The position numbers were made by a program, and so were the translations under genes. Positions 28,630 through 37,816 of a DNA stretch of 64,000 nucleotides are shown piece after piece; position 1 is the stretch's first letter; each line of letters opens with the position of its first letter. Source of the DNA: Planctopirus ephydatiae. GTDB taxonomy: Bacteria; Planctomycetota; Planctomycetia; Planctomycetales; Planctomycetaceae. The DNA lies in NCBI RefSeq assembly GCF_007752345.1, contig NZ_CP036299.1:3621501-3685500 (forward strand). The letters run 5' to 3'. The notes under the pieces were generated by a model, which was not told the origin of the DNA, did not search any database, and saw only the letters and a program-made list of their open reading frames with translations.

Positions 28630-29065
28630 GCCCTGCTTCCTGAATTAAAATGATCTCCACCTGCTGGATTTAACAGACGCCAGCTTATTTACAGCATTAT
28701 TTGTAACAGCAAGAATCACCGCAGGTAAAGCAGTGAGTTCGCCAATTTCCTTGAGTTTCAGGTTGTGAGCACTCTGCCGGCAAGCTTCAGACGCTCACCA
28801 GTGCATCATCGGCATGATGCGCGCGATCTGGCAGCGTCATAACACATCCACGATTTACCACCAATCAGGCAGAAAATGCCGTTATACAAAGCTGAAATCG
28901 CGTCGGTCGGGTGACTTTCACTTGATGGGACAGGCGAACTTCTGATATTACCACATTCCTCACTCCTGCCCTCGATTTTCCCCCGCCAGCCCCTCTCTTT
29001 GCCTCAACCTTCTCATAACACCCCTGTGCTGACTGATCTTCAAACTGTTGTGCTGGACAGAATTT
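28630..29065. other. divergent intergenic region
   Basis: About 435 bases between the PP2C gene (minus) and the outer-membrane-like gene (plus). It holds a GCATCAT-CGGC-ATGATGC inverted repeat at 28803-28820. It also holds a weak sigma-54-like site on the minus strand at 28729-28744 (TGGC and TGC blocks with correct spacing). Short frames here do not look coding. Confidence 0.4.
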
Positions 29066-30304
29066 ATGTCTTCGCCAAACCAAAAGGCTGACTGCCACTC
29101 TGGAACAAGATCTGTTCCGGCAGCGCTATGGATCACCCTTGTCGTGGCCATTTTCTATTCCAGCACCACCTGGGCTCAGCACCCTTCCGGGCCGGTTCAC
29201 AATGTTTCGCCTCTGACTCACCAATCAACAGAGACATTCGTACCAGAATCCAGCGCCACAGCCTGGCCAGTGATTCTGCTTATGCCGGAAGCTATCGAAG
29301 TACCGCCCGAGACCCAAAATTCCGGGAACACCTGGTCTGTCTCTGAATCTCCTTCAAGCGAGATTCCCGGCATGATCACTGCCGCGCCCCACGTGATTCC
29401 CGCAGCTCAATGGCAGGGCGAACCTCAGAATCAAATCCTGCAGGGCGATAACGTCATGCTTCCGGGAGAGCCGGCATCTCCTTTTGAAACGGACATTGGA
29501 CAGGCAAACCTCAACGATCCTCAGCTGCCTCAAGCAGACAAACCATGGATCATCCCCATTTCGACTCAAGCTGCGATTTCGATTCTGCCAGGTGATGGTG
29601 ACGAACTGGGCATGACGAACCTCGAGTTCAGGCAAACATTTCTCTTCCCTCGATCCAACGGCTGGATGGTGACACCGGCTTTCAGCACAAATTTCCTCAA
29701 CGGCCCGACATCGACCGATCTCCCGCCAACTCTTTACAGCGGCTCGATTGATTTCATGTGGGCCAAAGAACTCTCGCCGAAATGGAAGATGAACCTCGCC
29801 GTTGCTCCGGGCATTTACACAGATGCTCAGAATACCAGTAGCAATGCTTACCGCATCACTGGCCGAGCGATCTTCATGTGGCAGATGAATGCCAGTTGGC
29901 AATTGGCATTTGGTGCTGTCTATCTTGATCGGGATGATATCGTGGCTCTGCCAGCCGTGGGGGCTGTTTATACCCCCAGTGAATCATTTCGAATCGAAGC
30001 CATTTTCCCCAGACCACGAGCTGCCTGGCGACTTTCGCAAATTGGTGATGAAGAGCGGTGGTTCTATCTTGCTGGTGAACTGGGTGGCGGTACATGGGCC
30101 GTCGAACGTGCATCAGGCGCCGATGACACTCTCACATACAACGCTCTCTATCTGCTGGCCGGCTATGAAATCAAACATAAGGGACGGCTGACTCCCCGCT
30201 TTGAAGCTGGTTATGTCTTCAATCGACGAGTCGAATACGAGTCCAATGTCGGGAACTTTAATCCCAGTTCAGCAGCGATGATCCGCGTGGGTCTCGGATT
30301 CTAA
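29066..30304 (+). CDS. outer-membrane beta-barrel-like protein (DUF6268-like)
   Basis: From ATG 29066 the protein has 412 residues. The signal peptide is SVPALWITLVV-like, ending near STTWAQ. A disordered Pro/Ser/Glu-rich segment (about 40-160) follows. The C-terminal ~240 residues alternate polar and aromatic strands (GWMVTPAFSTNFLNG, PKWKMNLAVAPGIYT, SWQLAFGAVYLDRDD, IEAIFPRPRAAWRLS, YNALYLLAGYEIKHK) and end in MIRVGLGF, a terminal Phe typical of outer-membrane barrels. It resembles DUF6268 barrels of planctomycetes. A TTG at 29048 could extend it by six residues. It converges with the DUF1501 gene with only eight bases between stops. Cargo or function is unknown. Confidence 0.75.
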   Translation: MSSPNQKADCHSGTRSVPAALWITLVVAIFYSSTTWAQHPSGPVHNVSPLTHQSTETFVPESSATAWPVILLMPEAIEVPPETQNSGNTWSVSESPSSEIPGMITAAPHVIPAAQWQGEPQNQILQGDNVMLPGEPASPFETDIGQANLNDPQLPQADKPWIIPISTQAAISILPGDGDELGMTNLEFRQTFLFPRSNGWMVTPAFSTNFLNGPTSTDLPPTLYSGSIDFMWAKELSPKWKMNLAVAPGIYTDAQNTSSNAYRITGRAIFMWQMNASWQLAFGAVYLDRDDIVALPAVGAVYTPSESFRIEAIFPRPRAAWRLSQIGDEERWFYLAGELGGGTWAVERASGADDTLTYNALYLLAGYEIKHKGRLTPRFEAGYVFNRRVEYESNVGNFNPSSAAMIRVGLGF

Positions 30305-30312
30305 CTGAACCA

Positions 30313-31659
30313 TCACGAGAAGAGTTCGAGTACGGGGGTACCACCGTCAGTGATGGGAACAGGACGCTCACCTGCATAAAGTTCTTCCCGGGGATTCACG
30401 CCACATGTTGCATACATGGTGGCATGCAGATCGGGCACGGAAACCGGACGACTCACGATGTTCATCGCCAGATCATCAGTCTCACCAATCGCCACGCCGG
30501 TCTTGATCCCGCCGCCGGCACAGGCAACTGAAAAACATTTGCCGTGATGCCCACGCCCGCCGCCGCCATCGAATTTGGCGGGTCGTCCAAACTCTGTTGA
30601 AACCACAATCAACGTTTTATCGAGAAGTTTGTGTCGTTCCAGGTCGAGCACAAGGGCAGCCAGCGCCTGATCGAGTTCCTGAATCAGTCGATGCTGCTGG
30701 ACGATCCCATCATTATGGACATCCCAGCCAGTACCGTTGAGAAAGTTCAAGTTGTGGGAGACTTCGACAAACCGCACCCCTGACTGGAGTAATCGACGGG
30801 TCAGCAGGCAGCGCTGCCCAAACTCTCCACCATATTCATTACGAAGGTCGGCAGATTCGGATTTCAAATCAAAGATCCGCATGAACTGCGGGCCAGCGAG
30901 CCGCTGAGCTTCATCAATCATCGACTCGTAATTCTTCAGTAAAGCCTGTTTTTCTTCAGTGGTATTGAGCTGGCGAACTTTCTTCAGCAATTCGTTACGA
31001 CGTACTTGCCGCTCCTGGCGAATCACCGAAGCTGGCTGAAAGCCCTGAGGGCCACTTTCGGTATCCGTCAAATAGACATAGTTTCCTTTGCTACCAAGAA
31101 ATCCCGGGCCTCTTGTCGTGCTGGGATACCCGATGAGAACATATGCCGGCACACCATCACCTGCTGCACCACGCTGATGAGCAATGACAGAACCGACCGA
31201 AGGGTAAATCACCGTTTCACTGACAGGGCGGCCCGTATGCATACGATTCGTTGCTGCGGCATGCTCGTCAATCACATCGTGATGCACAGTTCGAAATAAT
31301 GTAAATCGATCCATGATCGGTGCACAGCGCGAGAGGTGTTCACAAACTTCCACCCCAGGGATAGCCGTCTGAATCTTGTCATAATACGAACCCGCTTTAT
31401 TTGCTTTGGGATCACCTTTCACTTTGGGATCCCAGGTATCGATCTGACCAGCTCCACCTCCGAGCCAGATCATGACACAATGCTCGGCTTTCCCCATCGG
31501 AAAACTGACTTTTGCGTGCTCCTCAGCCAGAAGAGAAGATGCAGATCCAACCCCTTGTATTCCTGCTGACAATCCAAAGGGTAACCCTGCCGATAAAGCT
31601 GCTGCCCCACCAAGTGTAGTGTACTGGTTGAAATCACGACGATTTAAAAATGGATTCAT
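30313..31659 (-). CDS. DUF1501 domain protein with Tat signal
   Basis: A 448-residue planctomycete protein exported by a twin-arginine signal (LNRRDFNQYTTLGGAAALSAGLP). The body shows the DUF1501 hallmarks VMIWLGGGAGQIDTWDPK, PSVGSVIAHQRG, VRFVEVSHNLNFLNGTGWDVHNDG, TLIVVSTEFGRPAKFDGGGGRGHHGKCFSVACAGGGIKTG and DLHATMYATCGV. The fold is sulfatase/alkaline-phosphatase-like. DUF1501 proteins almost always sit next to DUF1549/DUF1553 proteins, as here (91 bases upstream on the same strand). The reaction is not known. Confidence 0.92.
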   Translation of the reverse strand: MNPFLNRRDFNQYTTLGGAAALSAGLPFGLSAGIQGVGSASSLLAEEHAKVSFPMGKAEHCVMIWLGGGAGQIDTWDPKVKGDPKANKAGSYYDKIQTAIPGVEVCEHLSRCAPIMDRFTLFRTVHHDVIDEHAAATNRMHTGRPVSETVIYPSVGSVIAHQRGAAGDGVPAYVLIGYPSTTRGPGFLGSKGNYVYLTDTESGPQGFQPASVIRQERQVRRNELLKKVRQLNTTEEKQALLKNYESMIDEAQRLAGPQFMRIFDLKSESADLRNEYGGEFGQRCLLTRRLLQSGVRFVEVSHNLNFLNGTGWDVHNDGIVQQHRLIQELDQALAALVLDLERHKLLDKTLIVVSTEFGRPAKFDGGGGRGHHGKCFSVACAGGGIKTGVAIGETDDLAMNIVSRPVSVPDLHATMYATCGVNPREELYAGERPVPITDGGTPVLELFS

Positions 31660-31750
31660 AGCGTACTTCCATCAGCAGTGGGCCAAATCAACAATCGAAG
31701 GACAGGTGTGTTCGCACTTTTAATTGATACTGTATCCATGCTGTTAACGC

Positions 31751-34700
31751 TCAGTTCAGCAGTACGAACTCGGGCATATTGATCAGCGTCCACACAAAAT
31801 CTTCCGCCCGCTCACGCCAATCAGCCTGTAACCGTGGTGAAGGTTCATCACCTTTTTCAATCGTCATGGCGTAGTTGACCTTAATGCTATTCGCTTCTGA
31901 CTGCAGATGATTCGTCCAGGATACACCCGTTGCCTGAGGACGAAGCACCACTTTCGGTTCTGCACCCGCCAGCACTCGTTCGCTGAAGCCAGAGCTCAGG
32001 AACTCCACGAACATGGTCTTTTCCTGAACAGATGGAGCACGAGTCATCAACTGCTGGAAGACCTTCTCAACAAACTCCTCGACCGACTTCGACGAAATCG
32101 CCAGTTCCGTGATCAAGCTATCATCTGAGAGTTGAGACGCCCGGAGAGTCAAAGTTCCATTGGCTAAGGTCGCCGGCTGCAGCACAGTCGTTTCCTGACT
32201 GCGCAGACTTTGAGGATCAGGCCGCGAAGCTCTCCAGCCGAAAGTTTCGAGCACATTGATAAAGCTCTGCACCCCAGGTAAAGCCAGGCTCGGGCGGTCA
32301 CGTTCATTGTTTGTGGCCACAAACTCCCAGGCACGTTCCGGGAAACCAAATCCCAGGGACTGATTCATCGGCCTCAGCCCATCGACATCAATATTCAACT
32401 CTTCTGTGCGGAAACTCTTCCCGGAAGCTACAAAGAGCGAATCCACAAGTTGCTCGGCAGTCAGTTTTCGTGGTGCGGGCCCAGCAAAAAGCCGTGCTCG
32501 CCGGGCATCACTATAGACTGAATGGTCACGCTTTCGCTGGTAAACATCGGTATTCAAGATCACGCGGGCGATCTGCTTCAAATCATAACCGGAAACAATC
32601 AGTTCCTGTTCAAGAATCGACAGCACCTGAGGATGTGTCGGGTCGGGGTTCTCCCAATCATCAATCGGCTCCACAATCCCTTTGCCCAGATATCGCTGCC
32701 AGAGGCGATTGACGATCACATCTGCAAATCTCCGATTGGCAGGAGAGGTTATCAGCACAGCCAGTTGCTCACGGCGATCAGCAGGATGTTCAAGAATATC
32801 CGGAGAGAGACTCACCGAAAGACGTTCTGAAAATGGCCACTCCGGTGGGACAGGCTCACCCGGTTTCAACGTCACTTTGACCAGCAGTGACTTCAGTGCA
32901 TTTTCATCACCCGGAATCGTGCTCGTTTTGGGAACTGATTCGGGTTCTCGCTTCAGCATCGCTGCCAGACTGAAGAGGTCTCGCTGCTGAAAATCATGAT
33001 AGGGAGCATCGTGACAACGGGCGCATTTCATCTCCATGCCCAGAAAGGCCTGCGCCAGAATATGCGCCTTGGCTGCCATCGGACTGTCGTTCTGCGTCGC
33101 CAGAGCGAAACCGGCTGGCCCTCCAAAATAGGTGCTCCCTTCCATAAGGATCAATTCTGTCGCAAATCGATCAAAGGGCTTGTTGTCGCTGAACGATTCA
33201 TGAATCCAATAGCGGAAGGGGCCCGTATTATTCAACGTAGGATTCACCAAATTCGGATTTTCCGCCAGCACGTCTTGCCAGTAAGCCACCCAATGATCAG
33301 CCCAACCCGGTTGCTCCAGCAGCCAATCAATCCACTCAGCACGTCGATCGGACTCCGCCAGTGACCAGAAACGCTCCTGGAGCTTCAATGAAGGAATCGT
33401 TCCCAGAATGTCGAGTGTGGATTTTCTCAAAAACTCGGCATCCGAAATGGGTGCCATTGGCTCAATACCAGCGGAAGACAGACCTTGCTGAATTTCGCGG
33501 TTAATGGCCGCGACAGTGGCTTTGGTTCTGCTGAGATCTTCTCCGATGGGCCCTTGAGACTGCTGCCCGAGCGTATCTTTCGCCAATTGATGACGTTTTT
33601 CCCAATAGCGGGCGTACGTCTCGGAGGCTTTTCTTCGCCTGACGGTGTTTTCACTTTCAAGGCGTTTCTTCTCGGTTTTGGCCCATTGTTCCCAATGCCA
33701 GTCATCCAGTGGAAACGGTTGCCTGGCAGACAACACATGGAACTGTTTGCCATCAGCACTAATAGCCAGACACATCTCTCCCAGTTCCGGGCGGCGTCCT
33801 TTACCTCCTACCCAGAGATCAACTTGCACACGATGCTCACCAGGTGTGGGACTCCATGCAATGGCCTGCTCATAGTCACCTGGCTGCAAAGGACGAATCG
33901 CATCTGAGATCCGGCTCTCGACTCGATAGAGCGGGCCATGACCATCACTTCCTCGACCAGGGTGCCGATTATCGAGTACCAGTTGGTCATCAATCCATAG
34001 CCTGGATCCACTGCGCGCCCTGAGCAGCAAGTGCCGCGTTTCTGGTGGAAACTCCACCAAACCGCTTAATCGCACTACTACAGGATTGCTGCGATCAGTC
34101 CGCACCCCATGTGAGTTGTAAAGCTGAGGAATCGCAATCAGTGACCAATCGACCTGCTGGAACGATTCGAACGGCTTACCTAAGCGAAATTCCCAATTAT
34201 GCTTATCGGGAACATGATGAAAGACCTCGACAAAGACGTTGTCTCTTGAAAGATGCTCACGAGGGGTCAGGTAAGGGGGCTCCTGAACGATGCGGGCATG
34301 CTGTGCGATGCGGTCAGGTGACAAGGCGGATCGATAAATGGCGACTTCATCAATCAACCCACGAAAGGTACTGGAGGGATTCCCCCCTAACGAGGAGCCC
34401 ACCCAGAGTTGATCATCATCGACCACAGGTGCCTTCGTGGTTGGCCCGCCATAGTCCCAAGTCCCCTCAACGGGAGTTCCATCGATATAGCCTTTGATCG
34501 ACTTCGGCTCGCCAAAGGTGTAACTCACGGCAATGTGATGCCATCCCGAATCGACAGCCACGCCGGATTGCGAGTTCCAGCGGTGGTAATTCTCACTGTT
34601 CCCCGGCTGACTGTCCGCATCACGAAAGAGAAAACTGACGAGCGCCTGGCCATTCTTGCCAGCTAGTCGCAAGGCATAGTTCTGATTTTCGGCAGGATAA

Positions 34701-35272
34701 CCGGAGCGTTTGGTGCGTCCTTTGCCGACCACATACATCTGCTGATTGTCGGCAAGCTGCTGCACGTCGACCCAGGCTTCCAGAGTAATCGAATCTCCCT
34801 GCTGAAATCGCAGAGGACTGGCCGCGAGGGCCGCTGGATCTTTGGGATTGATAGGGGAATCATCAAGAGTCAGGTAACCCGCTTTGTTGCCGAACTCCAG
34901 AGCCTCATTGTCGCTGCTGAATAGCGGATACTTTTCACCCTTTGGCCCTGCAACTTTCGACTTGACGTTCCCTTGTTGTTTGAAGACCCATTGGCCAGAA
35001 ACGTCTTTCCCAGAAACATCTTTCAAAGAGCCTTGATCAAAACTCCAGTAGAAGGCGGGTTGATCGGCAGCGACCATTGCTGCATACAGGTTTTTCGAGA
35101 GTTGCGATTCTCCAGAATCGTCCTGGCTACCTGCTGCTGGTTCCTGAGAACTCTTCGACATCTGGGCAGGAGCAATGTTCGCTTGCTGACTCCAGCCCAC
35201 ACCCATCAGCCCGTTCATCAGCACAGGGAGGGTGATCGCCATCATGACGATACGAAGAAAAGAATGGCTCAT
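31751..35272 (-). CDS. LamG/DUF1549/DUF1553 planctomycete protein
   Basis: A secreted protein of 1173 residues from ATG 35272. An upstream in-frame ATG at 35344 would put 24 residues before the signal peptide MSHSFLRIVMMAITLPVLMNGL. Domains in order: a laminin-G/concanavalin-like fold (about 85-330, with GWHHIAVSYTFGEPKSIKGYIDG), a PA14-like beta domain with SGSRLWIDDQLVLDN (about 360-520), DUF1549 (about 610-810) and DUF1553 (about 850-1160). A single c-type haem motif CARCH lies near residue 750 in the DUF1549 part. This suggests a cytochrome-like surface or periplasmic protein acting with the DUF1501 partner. Polysaccharide handling is often proposed for the family, but the function is unproven. 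Confidence 0.9.
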   Translation of the reverse strand: MSHSFLRIVMMAITLPVLMNGLMGVGWSQQANIAPAQMSKSSQEPAAGSQDDSGESQLSKNLYAAMVAADQPAFYWSFDQGSLKDVSGKDVSGQWVFKQQGNVKSKVAGPKGEKYPLFSSDNEALEFGNKAGYLTLDDSPINPKDPAALAASPLRFQQGDSITLEAWVDVQQLADNQQMYVVGKGRTKRSGYPAENQNYALRLAGKNGQALVSFLFRDADSQPGNSENYHRWNSQSGVAVDSGWHHIAVSYTFGEPKSIKGYIDGTPVEGTWDYGGPTTKAPVVDDDQLWVGSSLGGNPSSTFRGLIDEVAIYRSALSPDRIAQHARIVQEPPYLTPREHLSRDNVFVEVFHHVPDKHNWEFRLGKPFESFQQVDWSLIAIPQLYNSHGVRTDRSNPVVVRLSGLVEFPPETRHLLLRARSGSRLWIDDQLVLDNRHPGRGSDGHGPLYRVESRISDAIRPLQPGDYEQAIAWSPTPGEHRVQVDLWVGGKGRRPELGEMCLAISADGKQFHVLSARQPFPLDDWHWEQWAKTEKKRLESENTVRRRKASETYARYWEKRHQLAKDTLGQQSQGPIGEDLSRTKATVAAINREIQQGLSSAGIEPMAPISDAEFLRKSTLDILGTIPSLKLQERFWSLAESDRRAEWIDWLLEQPGWADHWVAYWQDVLAENPNLVNPTLNNTGPFRYWIHESFSDNKPFDRFATELILMEGSTYFGGPAGFALATQNDSPMAAKAHILAQAFLGMEMKCARCHDAPYHDFQQRDLFSLAAMLKREPESVPKTSTIPGDENALKSLLVKVTLKPGEPVPPEWPFSERLSVSLSPDILEHPADRREQLAVLITSPANRRFADVIVNRLWQRYLGKGIVEPIDDWENPDPTHPQVLSILEQELIVSGYDLKQIARVILNTDVYQRKRDHSVYSDARRARLFAGPAPRKLTAEQLVDSLFVASGKSFRTEELNIDVDGLRPMNQSLGFGFPERAWEFVATNNERDRPSLALPGVQSFINVLETFGWRASRPDPQSLRSQETTVLQPATLANGTLTLRASQLSDDSLITELAISSKSVEEFVEKVFQQLMTRAPSVQEKTMFVEFLSSGFSERVLAGAEPKVVLRPQATGVSWTNHLQSEANSIKVNYAMTIEKGDEPSPRLQADWRERAEDFVWTLINMPEFVLLN

Positions 35273-35516
35273 TGAGAACTCGCTACTCAAAGAAGTCCTG
35301 TGGAGCGATGCTGGATCGAATCGATGACTCAGAGTGTTCCGCATCGCTTCATAAGCGAATGGGACTTTTTGGCTGAACTCGTCAAAGTCATCACATATCG
35401 AGCCAGATCACTCGACGAAGAGATACATGCAAACGATGAAACTGCAAGTGTAGCGAAAGCATCCACCAATCTCGATATGAAATCTGGAAATCAAGATCTC
35501 AGGATTGGGTGCAAAG

Positions 35517-36014
35517 TCAAGGAGCGGCGATTCGTCCACCTCGACTGACAGGTGCTACGCCATAGCCTTTCGCGGAGGCTGGCACATCGAGATCACACTT
35601 CGCACCGACCTTTTCGACAGGGATAGTGAACATGAGAAACAGGGGAATATCGGCCTTGGTGATGATCGTTTCATCCCCTTGGCTACTGGCGGGCTTTTTT
35701 TCGTAACCTGTCACCCTCACAAGATGGGGCCCGGGAATGACTCCTCTCCCCGAACCCCTTGTCGTGAATTGCCCATCGACGATTTCTGCAGATCCAGCGG
35801 GGCCTTGATGGCCTTTAGCGCTATCGGGGACAAACTCCAGCAGGCCGAACTTCACTGGCTCACCACCAAAAGTCACTTTCCCGGAGACATCGACTGGTTG
35901 CACCCCACTCTGGCCACAGCCTGATATGCAGGCGCCAATCCAGAGCATCAGCGACAGATAGCCAACCCATTGTATCCGTTGATTGAAACGGTAGCGGGAA
36001 AAAACATCGATCAT
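35517..36014 (-). CDS. lipoprotein with transthyretin/carboxypeptidase-regulatory-like domain
   Basis: A 165-residue protein with a lipoprotein signal ending at ACISGC, lipidated Cys near residue 33. One beta-sandwich follows: VSGKVTFGGEPVKFGLLEFVP, then GSAEIVDGQFTTRGSGRGVIPGPHLVRVTGYEKK. This is the usual small lipoprotein found beside DUF1559 genes in planctomycetes. It lies 131 bases downstream of one DUF1559 gene and upstream of the DUF1549/DUF1553 gene, all on the same strand. The function is unknown; an envelope structural or binding role is likely. Confidence 0.8.
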   Translation of the reverse strand: MIDVFSRYRFNQRIQWVGYLSLMLWIGACISGCGQSGVQPVDVSGKVTFGGEPVKFGLLEFVPDSAKGHQGPAGSAEIVDGQFTTRGSGRGVIPGPHLVRVTGYEKKPASSQGDETIITKADIPLFLMFTIPVEKVGAKCDLDVPASAKGYGVAPVSRGGRIAAP

Positions 36015-36145
36015 CTTCGATCACCTAACTTCTCAACACTTGCAGATCAAGCCGGAATCGCCAGAGAAGCAAGTCGTTACTTCCACACAAAACGGCTGAC
36101 ATTCAACTGGTAAACACAGCTCAATAGTGGCTGCTGTCTCATGAA

Positions 36146-37129
36146 TTATTGAATCTGCATCGATTCAGCACCATCACGACTGGCTGTCCCTTGATAGGTA
36201 GCAAAGTCAATATTCTCAGAGACAAAACGGACAGTTCCGTCACCCATCAGAAAATGAGTCCCTCCGACATGCTGACTGCCAAACCGGGAATCGTTATAGA
36301 GACTGCCGGCAGTATTACTTCGCCAACCGGTATTCGAACCAATCTGATGCGTAATATTCTTCGAGGCATACATGGCAGTGGAGTTATCGTTTGTTGAAAC
36401 GCCTTGCGTCCAGGCTCGAAAAGTTCGATTCCAACCCGAAGCTGCGTTGGCCGAAGCCTCACCCATGAGGAATGTGTTCGACAAACCATCAGTACAGTCG
36501 CTGAATCTTGACGAGACATTTCGGGTCAACAAACCATTCGTGGCCAGACCGCCATGATCAGAGGTCAGATTCGGAACTGCAGGTAACGAAGCGTAATAGG
36601 CAGTTGTTGAACCAGGTAAAAAGCCTTTTGCACCCGCCACCCCCAGATAATGTACCGATACGGGCGAATGGGTCTGATTGTTAGTTGCGCCATAAGTGAC
36701 TGTTTCGCTGTCTGCTGTCCTGTCAGAGAGCAAGGCACTGGGGCAATGCAGAACAGGGATTGTGGATCGCTTCAAGGCAAAGTTGGGTGCATCATTATAA
36801 AAGCGAGACATATCGAACTGGTTATAGAGCGGGGTCTGATCAAGGAAGGGCAGAACACGCACATGAAAACTGAAGCGGTTATGCTGACCTGGATTGGGCG
36901 GAGTCCCTGCAGTTACCGAAAAACCTGCTGCGGGGAGGCTATTGTATGTATCGTGGTAATTATGGAGTGCGAGCCCCCATTGCTTAAGAATGTTTTTACA
37001 TTCCGTCCGGCGGGCCGCTTCACGAGCCTGCTGGACAGCCGGCAGCAGTAGGGCAATCAGAATCGCAATGATCGCGATGACCACCAGCAATTCAATGAGC
37101 GTAAAGGCTTTGCGATTTTGAAAAATCAT
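36146..37129 (-). CDS. DUF1559 pseudopilin-like protein A
   Basis: A 327-residue protein with a type II/IV pseudopilin N-terminus, RKAFTLIELLVVIAIIAILIALLLP. The prepilin peptidase would cut before Phe-Thr. It continues VQQAREAARRTECKNILKQWGLALHNYHDTY. The DUF1559 (SBP_bac_10) body ends with the family signature GGTHFLMGDGTVRFVSENID. ATG 37129 is preferred; an in-frame start at 37177 would add 16 residues before the short positive N-region. It lies 59 bases downstream of a lipoprotein gene. Such proteins are greatly expanded in planctomycetes and may form or decorate surface pseudopili. Confidence 0.92.
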   Translation of the reverse strand: MIFQNRKAFTLIELLVVIAIIAILIALLLPAVQQAREAARRTECKNILKQWGLALHNYHDTYNSLPAAGFSVTAGTPPNPGQHNRFSFHVRVLPFLDQTPLYNQFDMSRFYNDAPNFALKRSTIPVLHCPSALLSDRTADSETVTYGATNNQTHSPVSVHYLGVAGAKGFLPGSTTAYYASLPAVPNLTSDHGGLATNGLLTRNVSSRFSDCTDGLSNTFLMGEASANAASGWNRTFRAWTQGVSTNDNSTAMYASKNITHQIGSNTGWRSNTAGSLYNDSRFGSQHVGGTHFLMGDGTVRFVSENIDFATYQGTASRDGAESMQIQ

Positions 37130-37188
37130 CTTTCTCACTCCATGGAATAACGAATAACTCCGTATTGACAACAACACCTGATGATGGA

Positions 37189-37728
37189 TTATGGATCGTT
37201 GAATCGGGCTTTGGGCCCCACAATTTCAATTTGCGCAGGCTTTCCACCAGTCGTTAATGCAAACTCGGAAGGATTCATTCCTGAACTCGTGACATTGGAA
37301 GTCAGAGTCGAGCCGAGTGGATCCGCATATGACTTAGGTACCACCCATTTATAGGTGATGTTCACAGACGAACTGGCTTCATCGCCAGGATCAACCTTAG
37401 ACTGACCCACGACTTCACGCTTCTGAACCCCGACGAGATATTCGCCGTAAGGCAACCCATCACCGGGTTCATACGTCCTGACCACGAACTGGCCTTGCGC
37501 GTCAGTCACTCCTGTCGAAGGGCGCTGAAAACCAGCCTTTTCACCGGAGGCTTTGGGCTGAAAAACAATGGCTGCACCTTCCAGAGGCTTGCCATCCAAA
37601 GTGACTTTTCCCGTCACCTTGACCAGTTTTGGGCGCCCATTTCCACAACCGGAAGATGTCAGGCACTCGACCAGGAGTACCAGGATTCCCAGGCTCAATA
37701 CGCCAGTTCGATACATGGCAGCAGGCAC
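37189..37728 (-). CDS. lipoprotein with carboxypeptidase-regulatory-like domain
   Basis: A 179-residue lipoprotein. The signal LSLGILVLLVECLTSSGC places the lipidated Cys near residue 28. One transthyretin-like domain follows: KVTGKVTLDGKPLEGAAIVFQP, STGVTDAQGQFVVRTYEPGDGLPYGEYLVGVQKRE. It belongs to the same class as the 165-residue lipoprotein at 35517-36014. It sits between two DUF1559 genes on the same strand, so this is a repeated DUF1559-lipoprotein unit. The partner and function are unknown. Confidence 0.82.
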   Translation of the reverse strand: MPAAMYRTGVLSLGILVLLVECLTSSGCGNGRPKLVKVTGKVTLDGKPLEGAAIVFQPKASGEKAGFQRPSTGVTDAQGQFVVRTYEPGDGLPYGEYLVGVQKREVVGQSKVDPGDEASSSVNITYKWVVPKSYADPLGSTLTSNVTSSGMNPSEFALTTGGKPAQIEIVGPKARFNDP

Positions 37729-37816
37729 TGCTAATCCCCTTATCTGTATGATTCTTCAGAGCAGACAGAAATTAACCTTGATCGATTCGCTCGCAGATGA
37801 TGAGAGGAGTGCCGCC

